NCBI RefSeq assembly: GCF_900312675.1 | Contig: NZ_OMPC01000009.1 | Location: 434,001 to 498,000 of the forward strand | DNA: 64,000 nt | Direction: 5' to 3' | Source of the DNA: Aliivibrio sp. EL58 | GTDB taxonomy: Bacteria; Pseudomonadota; Gammaproteobacteria; Enterobacterales; Vibrionaceae | Shown: positions 44,175 through 51,892 of the stretch, piece after piece | How positions within the stretch are numbered: the first letter of the stretch is position 1 | Layout of the letters: every line of letters begins with the position of its first letter | The notes under the pieces: generated by a model | Seen by the model: the letters and a program-made list of their open reading frames with translations, nothing else | Told to the model about the DNA's origin: nothing | Database searches by the model: none | Made by a program: the position numbers and the translations under genes

Positions 44175-46028
44175 ATGTCAAGATTAAAGCGTCTAAAGTC
44201 AGCATCAACAAAACCTGAATTTGCCAAAGTATTGGGTATTGATACAGCTTTTCTTACTCGCTGCTTATATATCAACAAGCCAGAGAACCAATATCACCAG
44301 TTTTCTATTCCGAAGAAATCAGGCGGTGAAAGACTTATAAATGCACCTTCTGAGGAACTTAAGAGCCTTCAAAAAAATCTGTCAATATTACTATTAGACT
44401 GCATTGATGAAATTAATGCGGAAAAATATCCAGATTCACAATGGTCTAAACCGAAACTTCGAAAAAATGGTGATCCAGACTATGTTGCTGAAGTTCTTAA
44501 GATAAAGATTCCCAATGTGCAAGTAAAGCAACCTTCGTTATCTCACGGTTTTGTAAGAGAGCGTTCAATCCTTACGAATGCTATGATGCATGTCGGAAAA
44601 AAGAACGTCCTAAATATTGATTTAGAAAGTTTTTTTGATAGTTTCAATTTTGGACGTGTTCGTGGTTTTTTTATAAAAAATGCCAACTTCAATCTTGACC
44701 CACATATTGCAACAGTAATAGCTCAAATAGCCTGCTTTGATAACAAACTGCCTCAAGGCAGCCCATGCTCTCCTGTAATAACTAACCTTATTTCACATAC
44801 CCTAGATATACGGTTAGCCTCGTTAGCCAAGAAATATAAATGTACTTATACGAGGTACGCTGACGATATAACATTTTCAACTAGGAAATCTGAGTTTCCT
44901 CCTCAAATAATGAAACAAAATGAAATTGGTTATGTGCCAGGTAGATTGTTAAAGAGTGAGATAAGACGTTCAGGGTTTTCTATAAATTCTAGTAAAACTA
45001 GAATTCAATATAAGAACTCCAGACAAGATGTAACAGGCCTGGTAGTAAATAAAAAACCTAATGTGAAACAAGAATATTGGCGATTAGCGCGGGCGAAATG
45101 CAATCAGCTATTTAAAACAGGTAAGTTTACAACTATAAAAGACGGGAGTGAAATTGACGGTAACCTCAATGAGCTTGAAGGGCAGTTAAACTTTATTGAT
45201 CAAGTTGATCACTATAACCGGATGAGACAAAAAACACCTTTAAGTACCGATTACACACATACTAAAGTTGGGAAAAATACTAAGGCCATACTTTCGGGTC
45301 GGGAAAAAACTTTTAGTAGTTTCTTATATTATCGACTTTTCTGTGGAAACGAGAAACCTACTATCTTATGTGAAGGTAAGACTGATAATGTTTACTTAAA
45401 GTCTGCAATCAGTGAGTTAAGTAAAGATTATCCTCAATTAGCACACCGTAAAGGGGATAAGTATGAGCTTTTAGTACGTTTTGTCGAGTACTCAAAGCGA
45501 AGCCGTTTTTTGTTAGAGTTATTCGGAGGGGCTGATTACCTCCGAGGTTTTGTGGATTCGTTCGAAAAGAACATGAAGCTCTACGAGGCCATAACACCTA
45601 AACATCCAGTTATTGTCTTTTTAGATAACGATGAAGGACCTCAACAAGTGGTGAATTTGTTGAAGTTAAAAAACTTTCAGAAAAAAATCGAATTGTTTCC
45701 ATCTTCTCTTGATAAGAAGGAGGATATTCGAAAGTCTGAATTTATACATGTTATCAAAAACCTATATGTTGTTTTTACACCGTTAGCCAAAGATGGCGGA
45801 GAGACAGATATAGAGTATTTCTTTGATGATAAAACGCGTTTAATGAAACACCCTAATGGTAAGTGTTTCAACACTGTAAAGAAACGGGACTCAAAAAGTG
45901 ATTTGAGCAAAGATGCATTTGCTACACATATAGTCAAAGAAAACAAAACGAAAATAGATTTTAATGGGTTAAAGCCTCTTTTAAACTCTATTGTAAAAGT
46001 GATTAATCATTATGACTCTCTGAGGTAG
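44175..46028 (+). CDS. Retron reverse transcriptase fused to a C-terminal TOPRIM domain
   Basis: The 617-residue protein has a retron RT (about 1-345). It carries NAMMH at 135-139, VLNIDLESFF with the first catalytic Asp (149), LPQGSPCSP (192-200), YADD (228-231) and VTGL (286-289). The C-terminal half is a TOPRIM nuclease-like domain with EGKTD (Glu400) and LDNDEG (Asp484, Asp486). This fusion is the Ec67/Eco2 architecture, a type I-C retron in which RT and effector are one protein; such retrons protect against phage by abortive infection. AGGGGTAATTA is the RBS. It forms one cassette with its RNA. Confidence 0.95.
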   Translation: MSRLKRLKSASTKPEFAKVLGIDTAFLTRCLYINKPENQYHQFSIPKKSGGERLINAPSEELKSLQKNLSILLLDCIDEINAEKYPDSQWSKPKLRKNGDPDYVAEVLKIKIPNVQVKQPSLSHGFVRERSILTNAMMHVGKKNVLNIDLESFFDSFNFGRVRGFFIKNANFNLDPHIATVIAQIACFDNKLPQGSPCSPVITNLISHTLDIRLASLAKKYKCTYTRYADDITFSTRKSEFPPQIMKQNEIGYVPGRLLKSEIRRSGFSINSSKTRIQYKNSRQDVTGLVVNKKPNVKQEYWRLARAKCNQLFKTGKFTTIKDGSEIDGNLNELEGQLNFIDQVDHYNRMRQKTPLSTDYTHTKVGKNTKAILSGREKTFSSFLYYRLFCGNEKPTILCEGKTDNVYLKSAISELSKDYPQLAHRKGDKYELLVRFVEYSKRSRFLLELFGGADYLRGFVDSFEKNMKLYEAITPKHPVIVFLDNDEGPQQVVNLLKLKNFQKKIELFPSSLDKKEDIRKSEFIHVIKNLYVVFTPLAKDGGETDIEYFFDDKTRLMKHPNGKCFNTVKKRDSKSDLSKDAFATHIVKENKTKIDFNGLKPLLNSIVKVINHYDSLR

Positions 46029-46053
46029 CTTTCTGCAAAATGCGGAATAGCCA

Positions 46054-46178
46054 CTTAACAATCTGTTTAAGAGTGATTCGCAACGCTTGGTGTTTTTGCT
46101 ATGCGTTGCGTTTTGTGTTTAAGGCTGTATGCGGAAGCTTCGGTATTGCGTTGCTCACACCTTAACAGGGCGTTAGAT
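46054..46178 (+). repeat. attC site (VCR-like class) closing the retron cassette
   Basis: It runs from CTTAACAATCTG to GGGCGTTAGAT, with CGCAACGCTTGG and GCTATGCGTTGCG arms. It is 25 bp after the RT stop codon. Confidence 0.92.
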
Positions 46179-46220
46179 TTCTATCCCAAGTTGGGTGTTT
46201 TTAATTTAGAAGGAAAATAA

Positions 46221-47666
46221 GTGGAAGAGTTTAAAGTAGAGCAGTTAATTGTCCTTAAAAAGGATGGAGGATTTTGTAACAACACAAAATCTTTTAACCA
46301 ACTGCTCCAATCTAATTCAGATATAACAATCACGTCGAAAAAGTTAAAGTATAAAAAAGAACTAGAAGTATCTTACAACTTAATATGTGATGATGTTGAA
46401 GGTAAAGAGCAGAGGTTCTTTCAGATTTCCTTAATTATGAACTCTGGAGAAGAGTCATTAGATTTATTTGTTGAGCTTCAAAGGGAGATAAGAAGTCTTA
46501 TCTCAAAGGCAGGTGGAGCTCCTGAAACCTTAGTTGATGACGTGTCAACATACTACGCAAATAAAGCATACCCATATATTCACAGGGTAGAGAATCTTCT
46601 TAGAAAGCTAATTACTAATTTTATGATTAGGAAAATTGGTAGTAGTTATGTTCAAGAAGCGTCTCCAAATGAGTTTAAAGTAGCTATTGATAATAGTAAG
46701 AGAAAGAAAAATGGCTATATGAATGCGATGTACCAAGTTGATTTTAAGCATCTCTCCGACTTTTTATTCAAACCATACACTAGAAAAAAGGATAGTGAAT
46801 TACATTTGATGATTCGTAAGGCTACTGTCCTTGAGGATTTAAACCTTGATGACTTGAAAGAATTCGTTCCTCGATCAAATTGGCAGCGATATTTTTACTC
46901 AGAGGTTGATTGTGAAGATACTTTTCTGTCCAAACGCTGGCAAGAATTATATGACTTAAGGTGTATGATTGCACACAATGCAATCGTTAATAAAGCGAAG
47001 TTTACCCGTATTGTAGAGTTAATTGAGGAAGTAGAAAAAATTCTGCAAACTGCAGTCGATAAGCTAGATAGTGTAGATGTTCCAGAAGATGAACAAGATA
47101 TTGTAGCTGAAAATGTTGTGGCTAATATTAACGATGCTTTTGCAAACTTTATATTAGAGTGGAACTTGCTGGAACGTTTTTTAGAAGATATTTACAGCTT
47201 TTTATCAAGCTTTGATAAGTTTAAAAAAGTAACAAGTAAGAATCATTTTTTAAAAGGGCTTAAGCAACCACCAGTCGAGTTGCTTAGATATTTGGCTAAA
47301 ACTAAAATAGTGCCTACTGCATTGATTGAAGACATTCATGAAGCACGAGTTTTTCGAAATAGACTTGTGCATGGAATGGAATCATACCCATCATCAGAAT
47401 TGTTAAATATGAAAGAAAAACTAGACTTGGCTAGTATTCAGACTCGCTCAATACTAGAACGTTTGGTAAACAGAAAGTGTGTTATTTACTTTGAAGAAAC
47501 TGAAGGCAGTTATCGTGTGAATAGCGTTGAGTCGGTGTTGTATAGTGAAGTAGAGGAAATATCAATCGCAGTACAGGAATTTAGCTCAATCGAAGAAATG
47601 ATTAGGTATGTAAGTGAATCATTTTTCATCAGTCAGGAAAATATCGAACTAATACAAAAAATCTAA
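46221..47666 (+). CDS. Tandem HEPN-domain cassette protein, 481 aa
   Basis: Two HEPN-like helical units are visible. The first (about 110-280) has VENLLRKLITNF and the RX4H motif RCMIAH (R247-H252). The second (about 305-420) has WNLLERFLEDIYSF and RNRLVH (R379-H384). HEPN domains with RX4-6H usually act as metal-independent RNases in toxin, abortive-infection and CRISPR-associated systems. The N-terminal 105 residues and C-terminal 60 residues are not recognised. Having both sites in one chain gives the dimer-like active centre. AGAAGGAAAATAA precedes a GTG start. It is the next cassette after the retron. Confidence 0.72.
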   Translation: MEEFKVEQLIVLKKDGGFCNNTKSFNQLLQSNSDITITSKKLKYKKELEVSYNLICDDVEGKEQRFFQISLIMNSGEESLDLFVELQREIRSLISKAGGAPETLVDDVSTYYANKAYPYIHRVENLLRKLITNFMIRKIGSSYVQEASPNEFKVAIDNSKRKKNGYMNAMYQVDFKHLSDFLFKPYTRKKDSELHLMIRKATVLEDLNLDDLKEFVPRSNWQRYFYSEVDCEDTFLSKRWQELYDLRCMIAHNAIVNKAKFTRIVELIEEVEKILQTAVDKLDSVDVPEDEQDIVAENVVANINDAFANFILEWNLLERFLEDIYSFLSSFDKFKKVTSKNHFLKGLKQPPVELLRYLAKTKIVPTALIEDIHEARVFRNRLVHGMESYPSSELLNMKEKLDLASIQTRSILERLVNRKCVIYFEETEGSYRVNSVESVLYSEVEEISIAVQEFSSIEEMIRYVSESFFISQENIELIQKI

Positions 47667-47786
47667 CAAACTGTTTAAGAGTGATTCGCAACGCGTGGCA
47701 TTTTTACTATGCGTTGCGTTTAGTGTTTAAGGTGGTATGCGGTGGCTTCGGTATTGCGTTGCTCACACCTTAACAGGGCGTTATAT
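47662..47786 (+). repeat. attC site (VCR-like class)
   Basis: It runs from TCTAACAAACTG, at the stop codon, to GGGCGTTATAT, with the full set of class arms. Confidence 0.92.
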
Positions 47787-47815
47787 TTCAAATCAGATTC
47801 GGAGCAAAATTTAGA

Positions 47816-48274
47816 GTGGAATGGACTATTAATTGGAATGCTCTCTCAGCTATATCGACAGCTATCGCTGCTCTTGTAGCGTTAGGATTAGGTGTTTTCC
47901 CTCCAATCATCAGAAGCCGAATAGAGCGCGAATTGGCAGTGGAACGAACTTATAATCGTATGAAAACAGTGCAGTTGGTAGTTAAAAAGTATCGCTATTA
48001 TAATGTGCAAAAGATTGTTCAAGATGGCTTCACACAATACCAATACGACACTAGTAATGCGAAGTCTATTGCGATAAATATCGACCTTTACCAAGAAGCT
48101 AACAAGCTACATGAGTTAGCAGAAAAACTTGATGGGAAAGTTAAATCAAAAGTAACGACTACTTTAGATCTGTTGGTTGGCATTTCTTCTGGCTTTCCAT
48201 TCCACAAAGAAGATTGGGATCGTTTGGAGACATTGATTGATGAGTCGATCAATCAGTTGAAAGCTAAAATGTAG
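47816..48274 (+). CDS. Membrane-anchored hypothetical cassette protein, 152 aa
   Basis: I do not recognise this protein. One N-terminal hydrophobic helix (ALSAISTAIAALVALGLGVF, about 9-28) is followed by a basic, helical cytoplasmic domain (RSRIERELAVERTYNRMKT; KLHELAEKLDGKVKSK). This topology, an anchor and then a coiled-coil-like region, resembles small phage-exclusion or sensor proteins, but nothing specific is shown. The GTG start has GGAG 11 nt upstream. It fills a single cassette. Confidence 0.6.
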   Translation: MEWTINWNALSAISTAIAALVALGLGVFPPIIRSRIERELAVERTYNRMKTVQLVVKKYRYYNVQKIVQDGFTQYQYDTSNAKSIAINIDLYQEANKLHELAEKLDGKVKSKVTTTLDLLVGISSGFPFHKEDWDRLETLIDESINQLKAKM

Positions 48275-48292
48275 TTCAGGTAAAACTTGAAA

Positions 48293-48389
48293 TATAACAA
48301 GTGTTTTAAGTGGGATTCGTAAACGCATGCCGAACTCGCTTCGCTCAAACATAGCACACATTCACTCACCCCTTAAGCAGGCGTTAGCC
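48293..48389 (+). repeat. attC site (shorter, diverged VCR-like)
   Basis: It runs from ATATAACAAGTG to CAGGCGTTAGCC and includes TTAAGTGGGATTCG on the left with CTCACCCCTTAAGC on the right as complementary arms. Confidence 0.75.
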
Positions 48390-48411
48390 CCAAGTTTACG
48401 AGGATTATTAA

Positions 48412-49428
48412 GTGGCAAGTCCCAAAAAGTTTTATTTGTCTGAATTTGCAGTGAATTTATGCACTTCACGTTGGTTGATGACTCCTGTCAGTCAGTTGAT
48501 GTCTGGTGGTACTATGGGAGCAGAAGAGCAAAAAGTCGCAAATAATTCCCATATATACCTTATTTGTAAGCGTCCAATCTTATCGTTCTCAAAACATACT
48601 TTCTGTTATGAAGATGGCAATGTATCAGGACATATAAATTACAGAATCGAGGGGGTCGTAAGTGAGCTAGAGTTTTCAATACCGTTTCCATTGCTTGATG
48701 GCGCAACAGAGGTGGGTTTAAGCAAATATCCTCACCGAGAGTTCTCTACTTTCAATGACTCTGGTGAAGAAGTTCGATATATGCCTGCTTCAACAGTTGC
48801 TATGGGGCTAGGATTACACTATCGAAATGAAGAGTTGCGTAACCTTGAAGTTTTGTATGTAGGGCAAGCATTTGGTGATGGTTCAAGAAGTGCTTTTGAT
48901 AGACTCAAAAGTCACTCTACACTGCAAAAGATCCTCGCTCAAGCACAGTACGAAGACCCTGATAGTGAAGTGTTCGTACTGACGTTTGAGTATATGCCAT
49001 ATAGGGTGCTCAGCCATATGGATCCAAGAGCTAAGGATGCAATTACAGATCACCGAGATATTGATCGATTTAGAAGTATCATGAGTAACCCTCTAACTGA
49101 ACATCAACAAATATGTTTAGTAGAAGCAGGGTTAATTAGATACTTTCAACCTAAATTCAATGCAATCTACAAAGACAATTTTCCTAACGCTAACCACAAG
49201 ATCTTGGAAAGTTGTTACGATCTAGACTTTTCCGCTTTGGTTGTTGAAATAAATACAGATGAATTGGGTTTTAATTTATATTCTGATTCTGTTAAACTAA
49301 ATGATCATCATATTAGTAAAGTCGACATTCTCGATCCTGCACAGCGCTGGGGGTTCTTCCATCATTCGCGAGGTGACGGTACCACTTTTCAGATGCCAAA
49401 TGTTATAACTCGTAGGTCAAAGGGCTAA
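48412..49428 (+). CDS. Cassette protein with a GIY-YIG-like nuclease region, 338 aa
   Basis: The C-terminal half fits a GIY-YIG pattern. It has LEVLYVGQAFGDG (YVG at 149-151), Arg164 and His168 in FDRLKSHSTLQ, a Glu at 238 in LVEAGLIRYFQPKFN and Asn250. These correspond to the Y-x-G, R, H, E and N positions of that fold. The first 140 residues are beta-rich and unknown. It may be a restriction or phage-defence nuclease, or a catalytically silent relative. The GTG start at 48412 follows ACGAGGATTATTAA. It is one cassette, bounded by attC sites. Confidence 0.55.
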   Translation: MASPKKFYLSEFAVNLCTSRWLMTPVSQLMSGGTMGAEEQKVANNSHIYLICKRPILSFSKHTFCYEDGNVSGHINYRIEGVVSELEFSIPFPLLDGATEVGLSKYPHREFSTFNDSGEEVRYMPASTVAMGLGLHYRNEELRNLEVLYVGQAFGDGSRSAFDRLKSHSTLQKILAQAQYEDPDSEVFVLTFEYMPYRVLSHMDPRAKDAITDHRDIDRFRSIMSNPLTEHQQICLVEAGLIRYFQPKFNAIYKDNFPNANHKILESCYDLDFSALVVEINTDELGFNLYSDSVKLNDHHISKVDILDPAQRWGFFHHSRGDGTTFQMPNVITRRSKG

Positions 49429-49466
49429 CAAATAAGGATTAAGCGCTGCGCAGCCAGCGTTAAATT
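49424..49466 (+). repeat. Very short attC-like site
   Basis: GGCTAACAAATAAGGATTAAG and CAGCCAGCGTTAAATT surround the palindrome GCTGCGCAGC, about 43 bp in total. Outer R''/R' ends are right for an attC, but it is at the lower size limit. Confidence 0.45.
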
Positions 49467-49470
49467 CCGG

Positions 49471-49684
49471 GTGTTGAACAAGCCCGTAGCCACTTCTTTA
49501 TAGTAAATTGTACGATCTAGCTTGGTAGGTGCATCGCCTTGAGTCTTTTCTCAAGGCGAGTGAGGCCAAGATAAGATTACGATAGTAATTTTATCAATGG
49601 GTTAGCTATTTTTAAAATCGTCTTATTTGTTGTTTCTCCTCTGGTTTAACTTTAGCCATTATCCTTATTATGTTTGCCTTTCGG
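49471..49684. other. Non-coding stretch of decayed DNA
   Basis: No frame with a plausible RBS or family pattern is seen. The GC-richer GCATCGCCTTGAGTC/CTCAAGGCGAGTG inverted repeat near 49531-49562 could be a hairpin. Together with the following IS-like remnant it suggests a past insertion. Confidence 0.4.
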
Positions 49685-49897
49685 CTATCTCGGTCGCGTT
49701 ATGCCCACGCACTCCATGTCATGCAGACAACGAGGGCAGGTTCGTATTGCTTTGGCTCGGATGGGAATAATGCTTGGTGGCATTTGATAAAAAATGCCAA
49801 GCATGAGTAATTGAATAAGTACTTGTTGCAAGCTTTTAGGCAGTACATGCTGCAAGATGAGCAGCAAGAACTTAAGGGTGTTCATAAAGTTCAACAA
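49685..49897 (-). pseudogene. Transposase C-terminal remnant, probably IS91-like
   Basis: The minus-strand reading gives LLLILQHVLPKSLQQVL, LLMLGIFYQ and then a zinc-finger-type end, RTCPRCLHDMECVGI. A helical stretch followed by CPxC...hVGI at the very C-terminus resembles Y2 (IS91/IS801) transposases. Nothing upstream of it on that strand continues the enzyme; at its left end the fragment stops with GITRPR. It is taken as a scar of an element that inserted into or next to an attC. Confidence 0.4.
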
Positions 49898-49928
49898 TCT
49901 GTTTAAGGTTGATTCAGCACACGTGGCA
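49889..49928 (+). repeat. attC left half beside the transposase remnant
   Basis: TTCAACAATCTGTTTAAG, then GATTC and CACGTGGCATT, match the left half of the VCR-like sites; the right half is missing. Confidence 0.6.
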
Positions 49929-49957
49929 TTAAAAATCCCGTACTAGCTCTGTACAAA

Positions 49958-50012
49958 TTGCGCTTTGGTTGTTTAAATCTTATACTCAGGTTAATTACGG
50001 AATTACTCCGTA
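49958..50012 (+). promoter_or_regulatory. Promoter and operator of the second toxin-antitoxin module
   Basis: TTGCGC (49958) and TATACT (49981) are spaced 17 bp. TACGGA-N5-TCCGTA (49996-50012) is a perfect inverted repeat at the expected transcription start, ideal for autorepression by the ribbon-helix-helix antitoxin. Confidence 0.7.
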
Positions 50013-50026
50013 CGATTGGAGGTTTT

Positions 50027-50296
50027 ATGGCTACTGCAAGACTTGATATCCGTTTGGATGCAGAAATCAAAGCTAAGGCTGAGAAAGCTTCAGCTTTACT
50101 TGGTTTAAAAAGCTTAACTGAATATGTTGTTCGTCTAATGGATGAAGATTCAACTCAGGTAATTTCTGAGCATGAAAGCATCACTGTTGAAGCAAATGTA
50201 TTTGACCAATTCATGGCAGCTTGTGACGAGGCTAAGGCTCCGAATAATGCATTACTTGAAGCCGCTGCATTTACTAAAAGTGGTGAGTTTAAGTGA
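50027..50296 (+). CDS. DUF1778 antitoxin (second module)
   Basis: This 89-residue ribbon-helix-helix antitoxin has the N-terminal DNA-binding unit ARLDIRLDAEIKAKAEKAS and LKSLTEYVVRLM. A C-terminal toxin-binding arm (VFDQFMAACDEAKAPNNALL) follows. TTGGAGGTTTT is a strong RBS for the ATG at 50027. It differs in sequence from the minus-strand module at 38.0 kb, so the two modules should not cross-neutralise. Its stop overlaps the toxin start by 4 bp. Confidence 0.92.
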   Translation: MATARLDIRLDAEIKAKAEKASALLGLKSLTEYVVRLMDEDSTQVISEHESITVEANVFDQFMAACDEAKAPNNALLEAAAFTKSGEFK

Positions 50297-50823
50297 GTTA
50301 CTCCAAAACTTTCAAAGAATTGGATAAATCACAGCACGATAGAACATCATTTGACTGTGGGGAAAAAGAGTTAAACGATTTTATCCAAACTCAAGCCGCT
50401 AAACATATGCAAGCAGGTATTAGCCGCACTATGGTTTTGCCTGCTTCTCTGCCTCTACCAAATCAAAAATATCCAATTTGTTCGTTTTATAGTATTGCGC
50501 CAAGTTCGATTAGCCGTGATACGTTGCCACAAGCGATGGCTAAAAAATTACCACGCTATCCAGTTCCTGTTTTCCTTTTAGCTCAACTGGCGGTTCATAA
50601 AGAATTTCATGGAGGTGGGCTAGGTAAAGTTAGTTTAATCAAAGCTCTCGAATATCTTTGGGAAATTAACTCTCACATGAGAGCTTATGCCATTGTGGTT
50701 GATTGTTTAACTGAACAAGCGGAGTCATTCTACGCAAAATATGGTTTCGAGGTTCTTTGTGAAATCAACGGTCGTGTAAGAATGTTTATATCAATGAAAA
50801 CAGTCGGTCAGTTATTTACTTAG
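50293..50823 (+). CDS. GNAT-type toxin (second DUF1778 module)
   Basis: The 176-residue toxin has SQHDRTSFDCGEKELNDFIQ at the N-terminus, a family signature. The acetyl-CoA loop region is LLAQLAVHKEFHGGGLGKVSL, and it ends with ESFYAKYGFEV. The loop reads HGGGLG. Such enzymes acetylate the amino group of charged tRNAs and stop translation. A GTG start overlaps the antitoxin stop, which keeps toxin synthesis below antitoxin synthesis. Confidence 0.92.
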   Translation: MSYSKTFKELDKSQHDRTSFDCGEKELNDFIQTQAAKHMQAGISRTMVLPASLPLPNQKYPICSFYSIAPSSISRDTLPQAMAKKLPRYPVPVFLLAQLAVHKEFHGGGLGKVSLIKALEYLWEINSHMRAYAIVVDCLTEQAESFYAKYGFEVLCEINGRVRMFISMKTVGQLFT

Positions 50824-50825
50824 AC

Positions 50826-50868
50826 GTATTAGCTAGTGTGTTTTCAGACGTTAAATAAATCGTCTAAC
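50826..50868 (+). repeat. attC right half (ATCAACACG class)
   Basis: TTAGCTAGTGTGTTTTCAGACGTTAAATAAATCGTC matches the right end of 41790-41898 (CTAGTGCGTTTGCAGGCGTTAAATAAAATCGTC), while the left end is missing. Confidence 0.6.
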
Positions 50869-50900
50869 CATAATTTGATATGCCAAAGAGATTAAGATAG

Positions 50901-51782
50901 GTGATAAATATAAAAAACATTCAAACGATGGGATATACCATTGCTGCATTAATGGCGTTTGCTGCAAATTCGGTACTATGCAGAATAGCACTGAAAGATG
51001 ATGCCATTGATGCATCAAGCTTTACTGCGATACGTCTTTTATCTGGCGTTCTCATGTTTTTCATTTTGTTTCGTTTCAAAGCTAAATCATTCCCCAGTAT
51101 TTCTGAAAAGAAAGGCAGTCACTGGAAAACAGGTTTTATGCTATTTCTCTATGCGATAACCTTTTCATTTGCGTATATATCATTGGAAACAGGGATGGGC
51201 GCGCTTGTTTTATTTGGTGCTGTTCAACTTACAATGATAATCACCAGTATAGTGAAGGGAAATAAATTACATGTCTCGGAGTGGCTAGGCATTGCTATCT
51301 CTTTTAGTGGCCTTGCTTATTTAGTTTATCCGACACTGACGACACCTAGCTTCTCAGGTTTTGTTTTAATGGGATTGTCAGGTATTGCATGGGGATTATA
51401 CACATTGTCTGGTCGTGGGTCGGTTGATCCTATGGGAGATAGTGCGCTTAATTTTAAATATACAATTCCTTTAGTTTTATGTTTGATTGCCATTACCTTC
51501 CCAATGATGGAGATTTCATTTTATGGGGTGGTATTAGCGATTCTTTCAGGTGCTTTCGCGTCAGCGTTAGGTTATACAGTTTGGTATGTCGCATTAGGTG
51601 GTTTATCAGAAATAGAGGCCGCCGTTGTTCAATTATCGGTTCCCGTTATAGCAGCAATCGGTGGGGTTATATTTGTCTCAGAATCAATTAGTTTTCGGCT
51701 AGTTATAGCATGCTTACTTGTCCTTGGTGGGATCTTAACTGTGCTGGTCGGTCGCTGGAAATTTGCACATAATCGAGCGTAA
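50901..51782 (+). CDS. EamA/DMT-family transporter (ten-helix permease)
   Basis: The 293-residue membrane protein has two repeats of five helices, with AFAANSVLCRIAL at the start of repeat 1 and LMGLSGIAWGLYTLSGRG at the start of repeat 2, as in RhaT/EamA drug-metabolite exporters. The usual C-terminal YEALGGLSEIEAAVV-type segment is present. The GTG start follows AGATTAAGATAGGT. The cargo, perhaps an amino acid or toxic metabolite, is unknown. Although it lies between attC-like pieces it could also be a native gene. Confidence 0.88.
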   Translation: MINIKNIQTMGYTIAALMAFAANSVLCRIALKDDAIDASSFTAIRLLSGVLMFFILFRFKAKSFPSISEKKGSHWKTGFMLFLYAITFSFAYISLETGMGALVLFGAVQLTMIITSIVKGNKLHVSEWLGIAISFSGLAYLVYPTLTTPSFSGFVLMGLSGIAWGLYTLSGRGSVDPMGDSALNFKYTIPLVLCLIAITFPMMEISFYGVVLAILSGAFASALGYTVWYVALGGLSEIEAAVVQLSVPVIAAIGGVIFVSESISFRLVIACLLVLGGILTVLVGRWKFAHNRA

Positions 51783-51786
51783 TAAT

Positions 51787-51880
51787 CATATCAACACGGT
51801 TTACTGATTCGATATTCTTAGATTGGTTTTGGGTTTACCGTATTAAGTGGTAAATTTAGGCTTAATTGCATATTTTAAGT
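51787..51880 (+). repeat. attC-like site (ATCAACACG class), array right end
   Basis: CATATCAACACGGTTTACTGATTCG and GGGTTTACCGTATTAAGTGG match the left and middle of 41790-41898. The right R' end is degraded (GCATATTTTAAG), so it may be dead. No further attC is seen to its right. Confidence 0.55.
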
Positions 51881-51892
51881 AAGGGAAATAGA

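Noticed and set aside
30706-51880. attC sites mistaken for a CRISPR array
   Set aside because: The repeats are about 90-175 bp, imperfect, widely and unevenly spaced and separated by genes; no cas genes are present.
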